This document shows, piece after piece, positions 16,641 through 25,630 of a stretch of 64,000 nt of DNA. The notes beneath the pieces are model-generated. The model ran no database searches. It saw only the letters and a list, made by a program, of their open reading frames with translations, and was not told the DNA's origin. Numbering within the stretch: the stretch's first letter is position 1; every line of letters begins with the position of its first letter. The translations under genes and the position numbers were made by a program. This DNA is from Cryobacterium shii (GTDB taxonomy: Bacteria; Actinomycetota; Actinomycetes; Actinomycetales; Microbacteriaceae), in the NCBI RefSeq assembly GCF_004402595.1, contig NZ_SOFY01000049.1:57570-121569 (forward strand). Direction: 5' to 3'.

Positions 16641-18794
16641 ATGCCTAAAAATTTTGATCCGAAGTACGCCGCCAAGGGCGGACCGTCCAAGGGCGGCAGC
16701 AAGAGCCCCGGACACCGCGGCCACCACGCCGACGATGGTGCGCCCAAGAAGGCCCGCTGGAACGCCGGCGAACGCGCCGACCGTGCCGCCGGCCGCCCTG
16801 CCGGCAACGACCGCCCTGCCTACGGCCAGCGTCCCGATCGTCCCGCCTACGGCGACCGCCCGAACCGCAGCGATCGCCCCTCCACCGGTGGCGCCCCGCG
16901 CGGCGACCGCCCCTCGTACAACAGCGACCGTCCCCGTAACGACCGTCCCTCCTACAACAGCGATCGTCCGGCCTACGGGGACCGCGCTCCGCGCACGGAT
17001 CGTCCGGCCTACAACAACGACCGTCCCCGTACGGATCGTCCGGCCTACAACAACGACCGTCCCCGTACGGATCGTCCGGCGTACAACAACGACCGCCCGC
17101 GCACGGATCGTCCGGCGTACAACAACGACCGCCCGCGCACGGATCGTCCGGCGTACAACAACGACCGCCCGTCGTACGGCGACCGTCCGGCCCGCTCCGA
17201 TCGTCCGGCCTACGGTGACCGCGCCCCGCGCACGGATCGTCCGGCGTACAACAACGACCGTCCCCGCACGGATCGTCCGGCCTACAACAACGACCGTCCG
17301 CGCACGGATCGTCCGGCGTACAACAACGACCGCCCTGCTCGCTCTGATCGTCCGTCCTACGGTGACCGTCCCGCCCGCACGGACCGTCCCGCGTACAACA
17401 ACGACCGCCCGGCTCGCACCGAGCGTCCGTCCTACGGCGACCGTCCCGCCCGCATGGATCGTCCGGCGTACAACAACGACCGCCCGGCACGCAACGAGCG
17501 TTCACACTCCGAGGGCGGCCACTCCAGCAACTTCTACCCGGACCGCGACTCCAAGCCGCACTTCGCCGCCGGCGACGACGTGGTGCTCGAGCGTCTGGAA
17601 GCCATCGCGACGACGGCTGCCGAAGTCGTCGGTGTGACCTTCGGCGACCTGGGGCTCGGCGAGAACATCGTTCGCGAGCTCGCCACCCTCGGCGCCTCGG
17701 CCCCGTTCCCGATCCAGGCCGCGACCATCCCGGATGTGCTCGCCGGCCGCGACGTGCTCGGCCGCGGCAAGACCGGCTCCGGCAAGACCATCGCCTTCGG
17801 CGCTCCCCTCGTGGAGAAGCTGCTGGAGAACAACGGCGCCAAGGACCGCAAGATGGCCCGCAAGCCCCGCGCGCTCATCCTGGCCCCGACCCGTGAGCTG
17901 GCCCTGCAGATCGACCGCACCATCCAGCCCATCGCCCGCAGCGTCGGCCTCTTCACCACCCAGATCTACGGCGGGGTCCCGCAGTACCGTCAGGTCAGCG
18001 CCCTCCAGCGCGGCGTGGACATCATCATCGGCACCGCCGGCCGCATCGAAGACCTGATCGAGCAGGGTCGTCTCGACCTGTCCGAGGTTGTCGTCACCGT
18101 CCTCGACGAGGCCGACTACATGTGCGACCTGGGCTTCCTCGAGCCGGTTCAGCGCATCCTGCGCCTGACCAAGAAGGGCGGCCAGAAGCTGCTCTTCTCC
18201 GCCACCCTCGACAAGGGCGTCGCCCAGCTGGTCAAGGAATTCCTGACCAACCCGGCCGTGCACGAGGTCGCCGGTGAAGACCAGGCCTCCTCCACGATCG
18301 ACCACCGCGTGCTCATGATCGAGCACCGTGACAAGAGCGCCATCATCGGCCAGCTCGTCGACCGTCAGGGCAAGACGCTGATCTTCTCGCGCACCCGCGC
18401 CTACGCCGAGCAGCTCGCCGAGCAGCTCGAAGACGCCGGCGTGAAGGCGACCAGCCTGCACGGCGACCTGAACCAGGCCCGCCGCACTCGTAACCTGCAG
18501 ATGCTGACCAGCGGACGCGTGAACGTGCTGGTGGCAACGGATGTCGCGGCCCGCGGCATCCACGTCGACGACATCGATCTGGTCATCCAGGCCGACGCTC
18601 CCGACGAGTACAAGACGTACCTGCACCGCGCGGGCCGTACCGGCCGCGCCGGCAAGTCCGGCACCGTCGTGACGCTGATCCCGAAGCAGCGTCGCCGCCG
18701 CATGGACGACCTGCTCGACCGGGCCGAGATCGAGGCCAGCTTCACCAGCGCGACCCCGGGCGACTCCGCGGTTCGCGACCTCGCGGGCATCTAA
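16641..18794 (+). CDS. DEAD-box RNA helicase with repetitive disordered N-terminal domain
   Basis: A 717-residue ATP-dependent RNA helicase. Residues about 40-290 are a basic, disordered region built from imperfect 12-residue repeats of the type TDRPAYNNDRPR, encoded by 36-bp DNA repeats (about 16900-17490). The helicase core follows: Q-motif (PFPIQAATIP), Walker A GKTGSGKT, PTRELALQI, DEAD (DEADYM), SAT, ATDVAARGI and HRAGRTGRAG. There is little after the core, so the N-terminal tail replaces the usual C-terminal RNA-binding tail. The start MPKNFDPKYAAKGG at 16641 fits the family; 16 extra upstream codons are rejected. Ends in a strong hairpin. Confidence 0.93.
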   Translation: MPKNFDPKYAAKGGPSKGGSKSPGHRGHHADDGAPKKARWNAGERADRAAGRPAGNDRPAYGQRPDRPAYGDRPNRSDRPSTGGAPRGDRPSYNSDRPRNDRPSYNSDRPAYGDRAPRTDRPAYNNDRPRTDRPAYNNDRPRTDRPAYNNDRPRTDRPAYNNDRPRTDRPAYNNDRPSYGDRPARSDRPAYGDRAPRTDRPAYNNDRPRTDRPAYNNDRPRTDRPAYNNDRPARSDRPSYGDRPARTDRPAYNNDRPARTERPSYGDRPARMDRPAYNNDRPARNERSHSEGGHSSNFYPDRDSKPHFAAGDDVVLERLEAIATTAAEVVGVTFGDLGLGENIVRELATLGASAPFPIQAATIPDVLAGRDVLGRGKTGSGKTIAFGAPLVEKLLENNGAKDRKMARKPRALILAPTRELALQIDRTIQPIARSVGLFTTQIYGGVPQYRQVSALQRGVDIIIGTAGRIEDLIEQGRLDLSEVVVTVLDEADYMCDLGFLEPVQRILRLTKKGGQKLLFSATLDKGVAQLVKEFLTNPAVHEVAGEDQASSTIDHRVLMIEHRDKSAIIGQLVDRQGKTLIFSRTRAYAEQLAEQLEDAGVKATSLHGDLNQARRTRNLQMLTSGRVNVLVATDVAARGIHVDDIDLVIQADAPDEYKTYLHRAGRTGRAGKSGTVVTLIPKQRRRRMDDLLDRAEIEASFTSATPGDSAVRDLAGI
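16900..17490 (+). repeat. 36-bp in-frame repeat array encoding DRPAYNNDRPRT-type units
   Basis: The helicase gene's 5' part holds more than ten imperfect 36-bp direct repeats (for example CGGATCGTCCGGCGTACAAC followed by AACGACCGCCC). Neighbouring copies differ mainly at third codon positions (CCG/CCC, CCT/CCG), so protein repeat number can change by recombination without frameshift. Each unit adds two or three Arg and two or three Asp plus a Tyr, giving a mixed-charge sticker-like tail. Confidence 0.85.
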
Positions 18795-18837
18795 CCCGAG
18801 CAGCACCCGGCAGTACCGCACAGCAGCACCTGAAGAA

Positions 18838-18866
18838 GGGGCACCCGCCGTCACGGTGGGTGCCCC
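18838..18866. terminator. Hairpin terminator between helicase and ATPase genes
   Basis: GGGGCACCCGCCG (18838-18850) pairs with CGGTGGGTGCCCC (18854-18866) over a TCA loop with a single G-T pair. It lies between two convergent genes and can serve both, although there is no long T-run. Confidence 0.7.
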
Positions 18867-18892
18867 TCCGCGCGTTCCGGGGCAGGAAAGCC

Positions 18893-21646
18893 TCAGCGGC
18901 GAGCCGCCCGACGACCGGTTGCCCGCACGATGGCCTTCCGGATCTCCTCGATCCATAGCACCGACGACCCGACCAGTACGCAGAGGCCCCACTGGGTCGG
19001 CGTGAGGGCGGTGGTGTCGAAGAGCGCCTGGAGCACGTCGATCTGCACCACGAGGATCTGCAGGACTATCACCGCGGTGAGTGCCAGCCAGATGCTGCGG
19101 TTGGTGAACGTCTGAAGTGAGAAGACGGAGTGGGTGTCCGAGCGCACGTTGAGCAGGTTGAAGACCTGGTAGAAGACGAAGGTGGTGAACGCAAGGGTTG
19201 TGGCGAAGGCTGGGTTCCCAGCACTTTCCGGGAACAGCGGGGACGCCTGAGTCAACACGGTCAGGGTGCCCGCGGCCATGACGAGGCCGAGCCCGAGAAT
19301 GCGCAGCATCCGGTCCCGAGTGATCAGGGGTTCGTCCGACGGGCGCGGAGGCCGGCTCATCGTGCCGGGTTCGGCCGGATCCAGGCCGAGCGCCAGTGCG
19401 GGTGGGCCGTCCATGATGATGTTGACCCAGAGGATCTGCAGCGCAGTGAACGGCGCACCAGCGGCCCAGCCGGTGACGCCCGCGATCAGGAAGATGAGCA
19501 CGAATCCCCACGCGGTGGTCAGCTGGAACCGGACGAACTTCAGGATGTTGGCGTAGATTCCGCGTCCCTCCCGCACCGCGGAGACGATCGTGGAGAAGTT
19601 GTCGTCGGTGAGGATCATGTTTGCGGCGCCTTTGGAGACATCCGTGCCGGTGATACCCATGGCGATGCCGATATCGGCCTGCTTCAGTGCCGGCGCGTCG
19701 TTGACGCCGTCCCCGGTCATGGCCACGACATCGCCGCCGGCCTGCAACGCCCTGACCACCCGGATCTTGTGGGCCGGGGTGACCCGCGCGAGAACCCCAT
19801 AATCGGCGGCGTAGACGGCGAGCTCGTGGTCGTCGAGGTCGTCCAGCGTGGCACCGGCAGCAGCCTCGCCCGGCAGGCCCAGGTTGCGGGCGATGGCCGA
19901 GGCCGTCACCAGGTGGTCGCCCGTGATCATGTGCACGCGGATGCCGGCGCCGAGCGCCACCGAAATAGCCTCGGCCGCCTCAACCCGGGGTGGGTCGACG
20001 ATTCCGACGATGGCGTAGAGGGTCAGCCCGGTGACCAACGAGCGACCGGAGTCCTCGCCCGGAACGGTGCCGGCGTCGAGGGTGCGTCCGGCGATCATGA
20101 TGGTGCGAAGGCCGTCCCCGGCCAGCTCCTGGATGGTGTCGTGGATCCGTTGCCGCAGAGTGTCGTCCAGAGGGCGGAGGCCGTCGTCGGTGAGCACGGA
20201 GTCGGTCAGGGGCAGCAGGGCGCCCGGCGCGCCCTTGGCGAAGCAGCGGTGTCCGGGTTGCGGGAGTCCGCTCGTCGGCTCGGCCGGTCGGTGGAACGTG
20301 GCCATGAATTTGTAGTCGGAGTCGAAGGGCACTTCGGCCACCCGGGGGTGGGTCCGCCTCGCACCCGCGACGTCGATGCCGCCCTTCTCGGCCAGCACGG
20401 CCAGGGCCCCCTCGGTGGGGTCGCCGACCAGCACGCCGTCGTGCAGCACGGCGTCGTTGCACAGGGCCATGGTCAGGAACGCCTCCGTGAGGTCAGGCAT
20501 TGGGGCGTCGTCGGCGGTGAGGATCCTGCCATCGGTGGAGTAGCCCTCGCCGGTGATGCGGAAATCGCGGCCATGGGTGTGCAGCCGGCGGGCCGTCATC
20601 TCGTTCATGGTCAGCGTGCCGGTCTTGTCGGTGGCGATGTGGCTGACGCTGCCGAGCGTTTCCACCGCCGAGAGCTGCTTGATGATCGCGCCCTGGGCGG
20701 CCAGTCGCGAGGCACCCATCGCCAGGGTGAACGCGACGACCGCGGTGAGACCCTCGGGAATGGTCGCAACGGCCAGCGAGACGGCGGTGATCAGGAGTTC
20801 GGTCCAGGACTCCCCGCGCAGCAGGCCCAGCACGAAGACGATCGCCACCACGACCAGCGCCGCGATTGTGAGCAGCTGGGCCAGCTGGTCGATCCTCCGC
20901 TGCAAAGGCGTTTTGTCGTTCTTCACCTCGTTCAGCAGCACCGCTATGCCGCCGACGGCCGTGCCCATGCCGGTGTCGGTGACCACCATGGTGGCCCGGC
21001 CGCGGGTGACCAAGGTGTTCATGAAGAGCATGTTGGTGCGGTCGGCGAGCGGCAGTCCGGCATTGTCCAGCGCGGGTATGGTTTTGCCGACCGGTTCGGA
21101 TTCCCCGGTCAGGGCAGCCTCCGCCACCTGGAGGCCGGCAACGTCGATGACCCGGCCGTCCGCCGGAACGGAGTCGCCGGCGTCGAGGAGCACAATGTCG
21201 CCCGGCACCAGCTCGGAGAACTGCACCTCGAGTTCGGTACCGCCCCGGCGAACGACGGCCCTGCCTTCCGATAGCTTTTGCAGCGCCTGGAGGCTGCTCT
21301 CAGCCCGTCGCTCCTGCACATAATTGAGGACGGTGTTCAGGATGATCACGGCCAGGATCACGATTGGCGTTTCCAGCTCCCGCGAGACGACGGCGCTGAC
21401 GACCGCGGCTACCAAGAGCACGATGGTCATCTTCTCGGCCAGAAGGCGCACGATCTTGCGCCAGGTCGGCACGCGCTTCGGCTTACGAAGCAGGTTCGGT
21501 CCGTAACGCCGCCGGCGGTCATCGACGGCGGAGGCGGCAAGCCCGGTGCGGGCGTCGACGTCCTGGGCCGTGGTGGTTTCAGCGGCCGAGAGAGTGTGCC
21601 AGGCGGCGTGCTCGGTTGCCTCCGCTGGGGACGAGGTGGCAGGCAT
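18893..21646 (-). CDS. P-type cation-transporting ATPase (P2, calcium-type)
   Basis: A 917-residue membrane pump. Landmarks: N-terminal cation-ATPase domain, TGES (residues 180-183), the M4 motif PEGL (297-300), phosphorylation site DKTGTLTM with Asp340, nucleotide-binding KGAPGALLPL, MTGDGVNDAPALK and about ten membrane helices. The PEGL motif and overall order match SERCA/PMCA-like P2 pumps (Ca2+, or Na+/K+ in some bacteria); the ion cannot be fixed from sequence alone. It starts 9 bases after the uspA stop, so it is in an operon with uspA and probably the small regulator upstream. Confidence 0.93.
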   Translation of the reverse strand: MPATSSPAEATEHAAWHTLSAAETTTAQDVDARTGLAASAVDDRRRRYGPNLLRKPKRVPTWRKIVRLLAEKMTIVLLVAAVVSAVVSRELETPIVILAVIILNTVLNYVQERRAESSLQALQKLSEGRAVVRRGGTELEVQFSELVPGDIVLLDAGDSVPADGRVIDVAGLQVAEAALTGESEPVGKTIPALDNAGLPLADRTNMLFMNTLVTRGRATMVVTDTGMGTAVGGIAVLLNEVKNDKTPLQRRIDQLAQLLTIAALVVVAIVFVLGLLRGESWTELLITAVSLAVATIPEGLTAVVAFTLAMGASRLAAQGAIIKQLSAVETLGSVSHIATDKTGTLTMNEMTARRLHTHGRDFRITGEGYSTDGRILTADDAPMPDLTEAFLTMALCNDAVLHDGVLVGDPTEGALAVLAEKGGIDVAGARRTHPRVAEVPFDSDYKFMATFHRPAEPTSGLPQPGHRCFAKGAPGALLPLTDSVLTDDGLRPLDDTLRQRIHDTIQELAGDGLRTIMIAGRTLDAGTVPGEDSGRSLVTGLTLYAIVGIVDPPRVEAAEAISVALGAGIRVHMITGDHLVTASAIARNLGLPGEAAAGATLDDLDDHELAVYAADYGVLARVTPAHKIRVVRALQAGGDVVAMTGDGVNDAPALKQADIGIAMGITGTDVSKGAANMILTDDNFSTIVSAVREGRGIYANILKFVRFQLTTAWGFVLIFLIAGVTGWAAGAPFTALQILWVNIIMDGPPALALGLDPAEPGTMSRPPRPSDEPLITRDRMLRILGLGLVMAAGTLTVLTQASPLFPESAGNPAFATTLAFTTFVFYQVFNLLNVRSDTHSVFSLQTFTNRSIWLALTAVIVLQILVVQIDVLQALFDTTALTPTQWGLCVLVGSSVLWIEEIRKAIVRATGRRAARR

Positions 21647-21655
21647 CCGTTTGGG

Positions 21656-22168
21656 TCAGCCCGTCGCCGGCTTGCGCGTCACCAGCACCGGGCAGACCGA
21701 GAGTCGGGTGCACTGGTCGCTGACCGAGCCCAACAGAAGGCCGGCCAGGTTGCCGCGGCCGCGGGAACCGACCACGAGCATGCGCGCGTCCCGCGACACC
21801 TCGATCAGGCTTCGGGCCGGCCCCGCATGCACGGCCCGGTAGTCGACGCTCACGTGCGGGAAGGCGTGCACCATCGCTGCGGTGTCTTCGATCAGTGCTG
21901 CCCGAACCGCGTCGGAGTATTCGGCGAAGGACGATACGTAGCCGAACTCCCAGCTCGCGGGCCTGGGGGCGGTGTCGATTGACCAGGCGCGCACGATCAC
22001 GATCGGGGCGTGCAGCTGGTCGGCGAGCCCGAAGGCCGTGCTGAGCGCGTGGTCCGCGAAGGTCGAGCCGTCGTGGCCGACGACGATGCTGTCGGGCGGT
22101 GCCGGCGGTTGCCTGGTGGCCGCGGCGGTTTCCGATCTGGCTGCTGGGGTGGTGCCTTCGGTGCTCAC
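21656..22168 (-). CDS. Universal stress protein (UspA family)
   Basis: A 170-residue single Usp domain. It contains SIVVGHDGSTFADHAL at the first strand and the ATP-binding motif GSRGRGNLAGLLLGSVS (G-2x-G-9x-G-S pattern), so it should bind ATP. A Pro/Ala-rich N-terminus of about 27 residues precedes the domain. Located directly upstream of the cation ATPase on the same strand; the pairing suggests a stress or ion-homeostasis unit. Confidence 0.92.
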   Translation of the reverse strand: MSTEGTTPAARSETAAATRQPPAPPDSIVVGHDGSTFADHALSTAFGLADQLHAPIVIVRAWSIDTAPRPASWEFGYVSSFAEYSDAVRAALIEDTAAMVHAFPHVSVDYRAVHAGPARSLIEVSRDARMLVVGSRGRGNLAGLLLGSVSDQCTRLSVCPVLVTRKPATG

Positions 22169-22240
22169 GGCGGACTCTCCGGACTAAGGTGACGAGTAAG
22201 GCAGAACGATCAGAACACTCCCAGATTAGTGAACTGCGGT

Positions 22241-22585
22241 TCAGGTGTCCAGTGTGGGGGGCGGGGTCGGCACCAGCACGGCGAGCAGCTCGTCGAGTTC
22301 GTGGCCGTCGGACACCGGATGCCGGAACGGTCGCCCGGTGGCGATCTGGTAGTTGTTGCGCCGCCCGATCCTGGTTCTGGTGATGTAACCGTCTGCCACG
22401 AGGTCGGCGATGATCTTCTGGGCGCCGCGCTCGGTGACGCCCACCCGGGAGGCCACCTCGCGCATCCGGCACTGCGGATCGCGCGCGATCGTGACGAGAA
22501 CGTGCGCGTGGTTGGTCAGAAACGTCCAGCGGGCGTCGCTCCCGGGGGCAAGTCGGGGTTCCTGGTCAGGGTCCGATGCGTTCAT
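22241..22585 (-). CDS. Small winged-helix transcriptional regulator (MarR-like)
   Basis: A 114-residue DNA-binding protein. The HTH is visible as CRMREVASRVGVTERGAQKIIADLVADGYI, followed by the basic wing TRIGRRNNYQI. The length and the N-terminal WTFLTNHAHVLVTIA segment fit a minimal MarR/ArsR-like fold without an obvious effector domain. It is 72 bases upstream of uspA on the same strand and probably controls the uspA-ATPase unit. Confidence 0.78.
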   Translation of the reverse strand: MNASDPDQEPRLAPGSDARWTFLTNHAHVLVTIARDPQCRMREVASRVGVTERGAQKIIADLVADGYITRTRIGRRNNYQIATGRPFRHPVSDGHELDELLAVLVPTPPPTLDT

Positions 22586-22646
22586 CTAAGCGAGAGTAGT
22601 CCACCGGCGTCGCGCAGGTGTCGGCGGTCTCGAGCCCGTGGACGGA

Positions 22647-23057
22647 CTACGGCCGCTCCGGCGCCTCGATGATCAGGTTGGTGATGCGGGCCGTGCAGAG
22701 GCGGCGGCCCTGGTCGTCGCTGATCACGATCTCGTGCGAGGCGATGGTGCGGCCGAGCCGGATGGCCGTGGCCACGCCGGTGACGATGCCCGACCGGGCC
22801 GCGAGGTGGTGCGTCGCGTTGATGTCGAGTCCCACGGCGCTGCGGCCGGGGCCGGCGTGGATCACGGCCGCCCACGAGCCGAGGGCCTCGGCGAAGGCGA
22901 CGGATGCCCCGCCGTGCAGCAGCCCGAACGACTGCCGGTTGCCCTCCACCGGCATCGTCGCGACCACCCGTTCCGCGGACTGTTCGACGATGGTCACCCC
23001 CATCTTCTCGTCCAGTTCGCCGAGCGTGATCTTCCAGTTCTCGTTCACTTTTCCCAC
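22647..23057 (-). CDS. Hotdog-fold thioesterase (PaaI/EntH-like)
   Basis: A 136-residue acyl-CoA thioesterase-type protein. The hotdog core contains NRQSFGLLHGGASVAFAEALGSWAA, with Glu in place of the Asp of PaaI, as in the menaquinone/enterobactin-type (MenI/EntH) subgroup. It may recycle CoA from dead-end CoA esters during aromatic degradation. It lies 6 bases after the TetR gene on the same strand. Confidence 0.82.
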   Translation of the reverse strand: MGKVNENWKITLGELDEKMGVTIVEQSAERVVATMPVEGNRQSFGLLHGGASVAFAEALGSWAAVIHAGPGRSAVGLDINATHHLAARSGIVTGVATAIRLGRTIASHEIVISDDQGRRLCTARITNLIIEAPERP

Positions 23058-23063
23058 TTCCGT

Positions 23064-23672
23064 TCAGTTCCCGGCCGGCACGCGCAGCCCGTCGAGGGCC
23101 ACCGCGAGCACGTCGTCGGCGAGCGTCTCGGCATCCTCCGGGCCTTCCGGCCGGTACCACTCCACGATCGAGTTGACCATGCCGAACAACAGGCGGGTCA
23201 CGATTCGAGGGTCGATGTCGCTGCGCAGGGAGCCTTCGTCGCGAGCTTCCGTCACGAGCGCCGACACGGCCCGGTCGAAGGCGCGTCGTCGGGCCAGCGC
23301 GGTGCGTTCGACGACCGTGTTTCCGCGCACCCGAAGCAGCAGGGTCACGTAGGGCAGGCGGGAGGTCAGAACCTCGACGGCCCCGCGCAGCACCCAGGCC
23401 AGCCGGTCGATCGCCGGGCCGACCCGGGCGTTCTCGTCCCGCAGCACCCCTTCGAGCCCGTCGAGGGCCTCGTCGAGGGCCAGCTCCAGCACCTCCTCCT
23501 TCGAGGAGAAGTGGTGGTAGATCGCCGATTTCGACAGGAACAGCCGCGTCGCGAGCACGCCCATCGACGTCGCGTCGTAGCCGAACTCGTTGAACGCGGC
23601 GACCGCGACCTCGAGAATGGCGCGTTGGTCATAGCCGGGACGGCCGCGTTTGGTGACAGGTCGCTCAGACAT
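23064..23672 (-). CDS. paaR: TetR-family regulator, probable PaaR
   Basis: A 202-residue TetR repressor. The HTH is in GYDATSMGVLATRLFLSKSAIYHHF (the SKSAIYHHF end is typical). The C-terminal domain contains MVNSIVEWYRPEG, usual for TetR proteins linked to acyl-CoA pathways. I start at MSERPVTKRGRPGY (23672); an ATG 18 bases upstream is possible. Its place inside the paa cluster and the palindromes at 25628 and 35523 suggest that it represses paa and transporter genes and releases on a phenylacetyl-CoA-type ligand; the ligand is inferred from related systems. Confidence 0.78.
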   Translation of the reverse strand: MSERPVTKRGRPGYDQRAILEVAVAAFNEFGYDATSMGVLATRLFLSKSAIYHHFSSKEEVLELALDEALDGLEGVLRDENARVGPAIDRLAWVLRGAVEVLTSRLPYVTLLLRVRGNTVVERTALARRRAFDRAVSALVTEARDEGSLRSDIDPRIVTRLLFGMVNSIVEWYRPEGPEDAETLADDVLAVALDGLRVPAGN

Positions 23673-23700
23673 TACCGAGAAGTCTCTCACGACCCGGCCC

Positions 23701-23720
23701 GCCCGCGTCGAGGCGCGGGC
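23701..23720 (-). terminator. Hairpin after paaK
   Basis: GCCCGCG (23701-23707) pairs with CGCGGGC (23714-23720) in the 96 bases between the paaK stop and the TetR start. Short and without a T-run, so only a weak terminator or pause site. Confidence 0.35.
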
Positions 23721-23768
23721 GAACCGGCGTCGAAACGCCCTTCCCGGGAAAAGCGCAGTACGGCCCGC

Positions 23769-25088
23769 TCAGCGCAGGTCGTAGACACGCTTGTGCTTGC
23801 CGGTGCTGCGCTCGAGGGTTCCGGGTTCGACGATCAGAACGCTCACGCTGGACCCGATCAGGTCCTTGATCCGGTGGATCAGCAGCGCGGCGGCGATGTC
23901 GGAGGATGCGTTGGTCGCGTGCTCGTGCCGTTCGATCCGCACGGTCAGCTCGTCCATTCGGTTCGGCCGGGTCAGTTCGATCACGAAGTGCGGGGAGAGG
24001 TGCTCGATGCCGAGCACGATCTCCTCGATCTGGGTCGGGAACAGGTTGACGCCGCGAAGGATGATCATGTCGTCGTTGCGGCCGGTGATCTTCTCCATCC
24101 GGCGCATGCCGGGGCGGGCGGAGCCGGGCAGCAGGCGGGTCAGGTCGCGGGTGCGGTAACGGATGACCGGGAAGGCCTCCTTGGTCAGCGACGTGAACAC
24201 GAGCTCGCCCTGGGTCCCGTCCGGGAGCACCAGGCCGGAGTCGCCGTCGATGATCTCGGGCAGGAAGTTGTCCTCCCACAGGTGGGGGCCGTCCTTGGTC
24301 TCGATGCACTCGTTGCCGACGCCCGGGCCCATGACCTCGCTGAGGCCGTAGATGTCGAGGGCGTCGAAGTCGAGGCGGTCTTCGAGCTCGAGGCGCATCT
24401 GGTTGGTCCACGGCTCGGCGCCGAGCACGCCGGCCTTGAGGCTGGACGAGCGCGGGTCCATGCCGGCCGCGACCATGGCATCCGTGATGGTGAGGAGGTA
24501 GCTGGGGGTGGACATGATCACGTCGGGCTGGAAGTCCTGGATCATCTTGACCTGCTTGTTGGTCTGCCCGCCGGACATCGGGATCGTGGTGGCGCCGAGC
24601 GCCTCGATGCCCGCGTGCGCGCCGAGCCCGCCGGTGAACAGGCCGTAGCCGTAGGCGTTGTGCACGCGCATGCCGGGGCGCACGCCCGAGGCGCGGAGGC
24701 TCCGCGCCACCAGGCCGGCCCACATCTTGAGGTCGTTCTTGGTGTAGCCGACGACGGTCGGCAGCCCGGTGGTGCCGGAGGAGGTGTGGATGCGGGCGAC
24801 CTGGTCCATCGGCACCGCGAACATGCCGAACGGGTAGGAGACGCGCAGGTCGTCCTTCGTGGTGAACGGCAGCAGCGACACGTCATCCAGGGTGCGGATG
24901 TCATCGGGGTGCACGCCGACCTCGTCGAACTTGCGGGTGTAGAGCGGCACGTTCTGGTACGCGAGGCGCACGGTCTTCTGCAGCCGGGTCAGCTGCAGCG
25001 CCTGCAGCTCGTCCCGGGACATGCGCTCTTCCAGGTCGAGTTCATCCTGGGCCGGAGCGTGCAAGCGGGTCTTGGTCATCGTTGACAT
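23769..25088 (-). CDS. paaK: Phenylacetate-CoA ligase
   Basis: A 439-residue adenylate-forming ligase that activates phenylacetate to phenylacetyl-CoA with ATP and CoA. The P-loop-like motif is IHTSSGTTGLPTVVGYT; YGLSEVMGPGVG and the C-terminal YRTRDLTRLLPG plus ITGRNDDMIILRGVNLFPTQIE follow in family order. Length matches PaaK (about 435). Transcribed leftwards with paaI just upstream (22-base gap). Confidence 0.96.
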   Translation of the reverse strand: MSTMTKTRLHAPAQDELDLEERMSRDELQALQLTRLQKTVRLAYQNVPLYTRKFDEVGVHPDDIRTLDDVSLLPFTTKDDLRVSYPFGMFAVPMDQVARIHTSSGTTGLPTVVGYTKNDLKMWAGLVARSLRASGVRPGMRVHNAYGYGLFTGGLGAHAGIEALGATTIPMSGGQTNKQVKMIQDFQPDVIMSTPSYLLTITDAMVAAGMDPRSSSLKAGVLGAEPWTNQMRLELEDRLDFDALDIYGLSEVMGPGVGNECIETKDGPHLWEDNFLPEIIDGDSGLVLPDGTQGELVFTSLTKEAFPVIRYRTRDLTRLLPGSARPGMRRMEKITGRNDDMIILRGVNLFPTQIEEIVLGIEHLSPHFVIELTRPNRMDELTVRIERHEHATNASSDIAAALLIHRIKDLIGSSVSVLIVEPGTLERSTGKHKRVYDLR

Positions 25089-25110
25089 GAGGCCTCCTGG
25101 TGGAAGTGAA

Positions 25111-25539
25111 TTAGTGAGCGGCGGTGCCGGGGAGAGGAAAATTGGTGGTGCGGCTGCGGCCGCGGAATTCCGCGATCGGCACGTTGTGCTCGGTGGCGAC
25201 CCGCACGTCGTAGAGGCCGGAGCGGCCGCTCTTGGTGCGCAGCACGGCGGTCGCGGTCAGGGTCTGCCCGACGGTGGTCGGCTTCAGGAAGGTGATGTCG
25301 GCGCCCGACGCGAGCGTCACGTGGTGGTCGTCGTTGCAGGCGATCGCGAACGCGGTGTCGGCCAAGGCGAAGACGATCCCGCCGTGGGTGACATCGAATC
25401 CGTTCATCATGTCGTCCCGCAGGAGCATGGACACGACGGCCCGGCCCGGCTCGGATGCGTGCACGACCATCCCGAGAGCGGCGGACGCCCGGTCGTTCAT
25501 CATCATTGCCCCGTTGGAGGGAGGTGGAGCATCCGTCAT
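25111..25539 (-). CDS. paaI: Phenylacetate-pathway acyl-CoA thioesterase PaaI
   Basis: A 142-residue hotdog thioesterase. GFDVTHGGIVFALADTAFAI places Asp61 at the same number as the catalytic Asp of E. coli PaaI. It hydrolyses stalled (hydroxy)phenylacetyl-CoA species and frees CoA. I start at MTDAPPPSNG (25539); 41 upstream in-frame residues lie in the promoter region. First gene of the leftward paaI-paaK unit, divergent from paaA. Confidence 0.9.
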   Translation of the reverse strand: MTDAPPPSNGAMMMNDRASAALGMVVHASEPGRAVVSMLLRDDMMNGFDVTHGGIVFALADTAFAIACNDDHHVTLASGADITFLKPTTVGQTLTATAVLRTKSGRSGLYDVRVATEHNVPIAEFRGRSRTTNFPLPGTAAH

Positions 25540-25601
25540 GTGGTTCTCCTCATTGAGTTCCGTGTGAATTGAGTTCCGTGTGCCGCAACCGCAACACGTG
25601 G

Positions 25602-25630
25602 TTGTGGGGCTAGTAGGGAAACCATATACT
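25602..25630 (+). promoter_or_regulatory. Predicted paaA promoter
   Basis: TTGTGG (25602-25607), a 17-base spacer and TATACT (25625-25630) give a sigma-70-type promoter reading into paaABCDE. The predicted start point falls in the adjoining palindrome, which overlaps the end of the -10 box. Confidence 0.5.

Noticed and set aside
16582..17637. Thr/Arg-rich and Cys/Arg-rich frames over the helicase repeats
   Set aside because: Out-of-frame readings of the 36-bp repeats; only the helicase frame continues into conserved motifs.
22230..22243. TGAAC-TGCG-GTTCA palindrome near the winged-helix gene end
   Set aside because: It covers the stop codon of that gene, is imperfect and short, and I could not tie it to a promoter.
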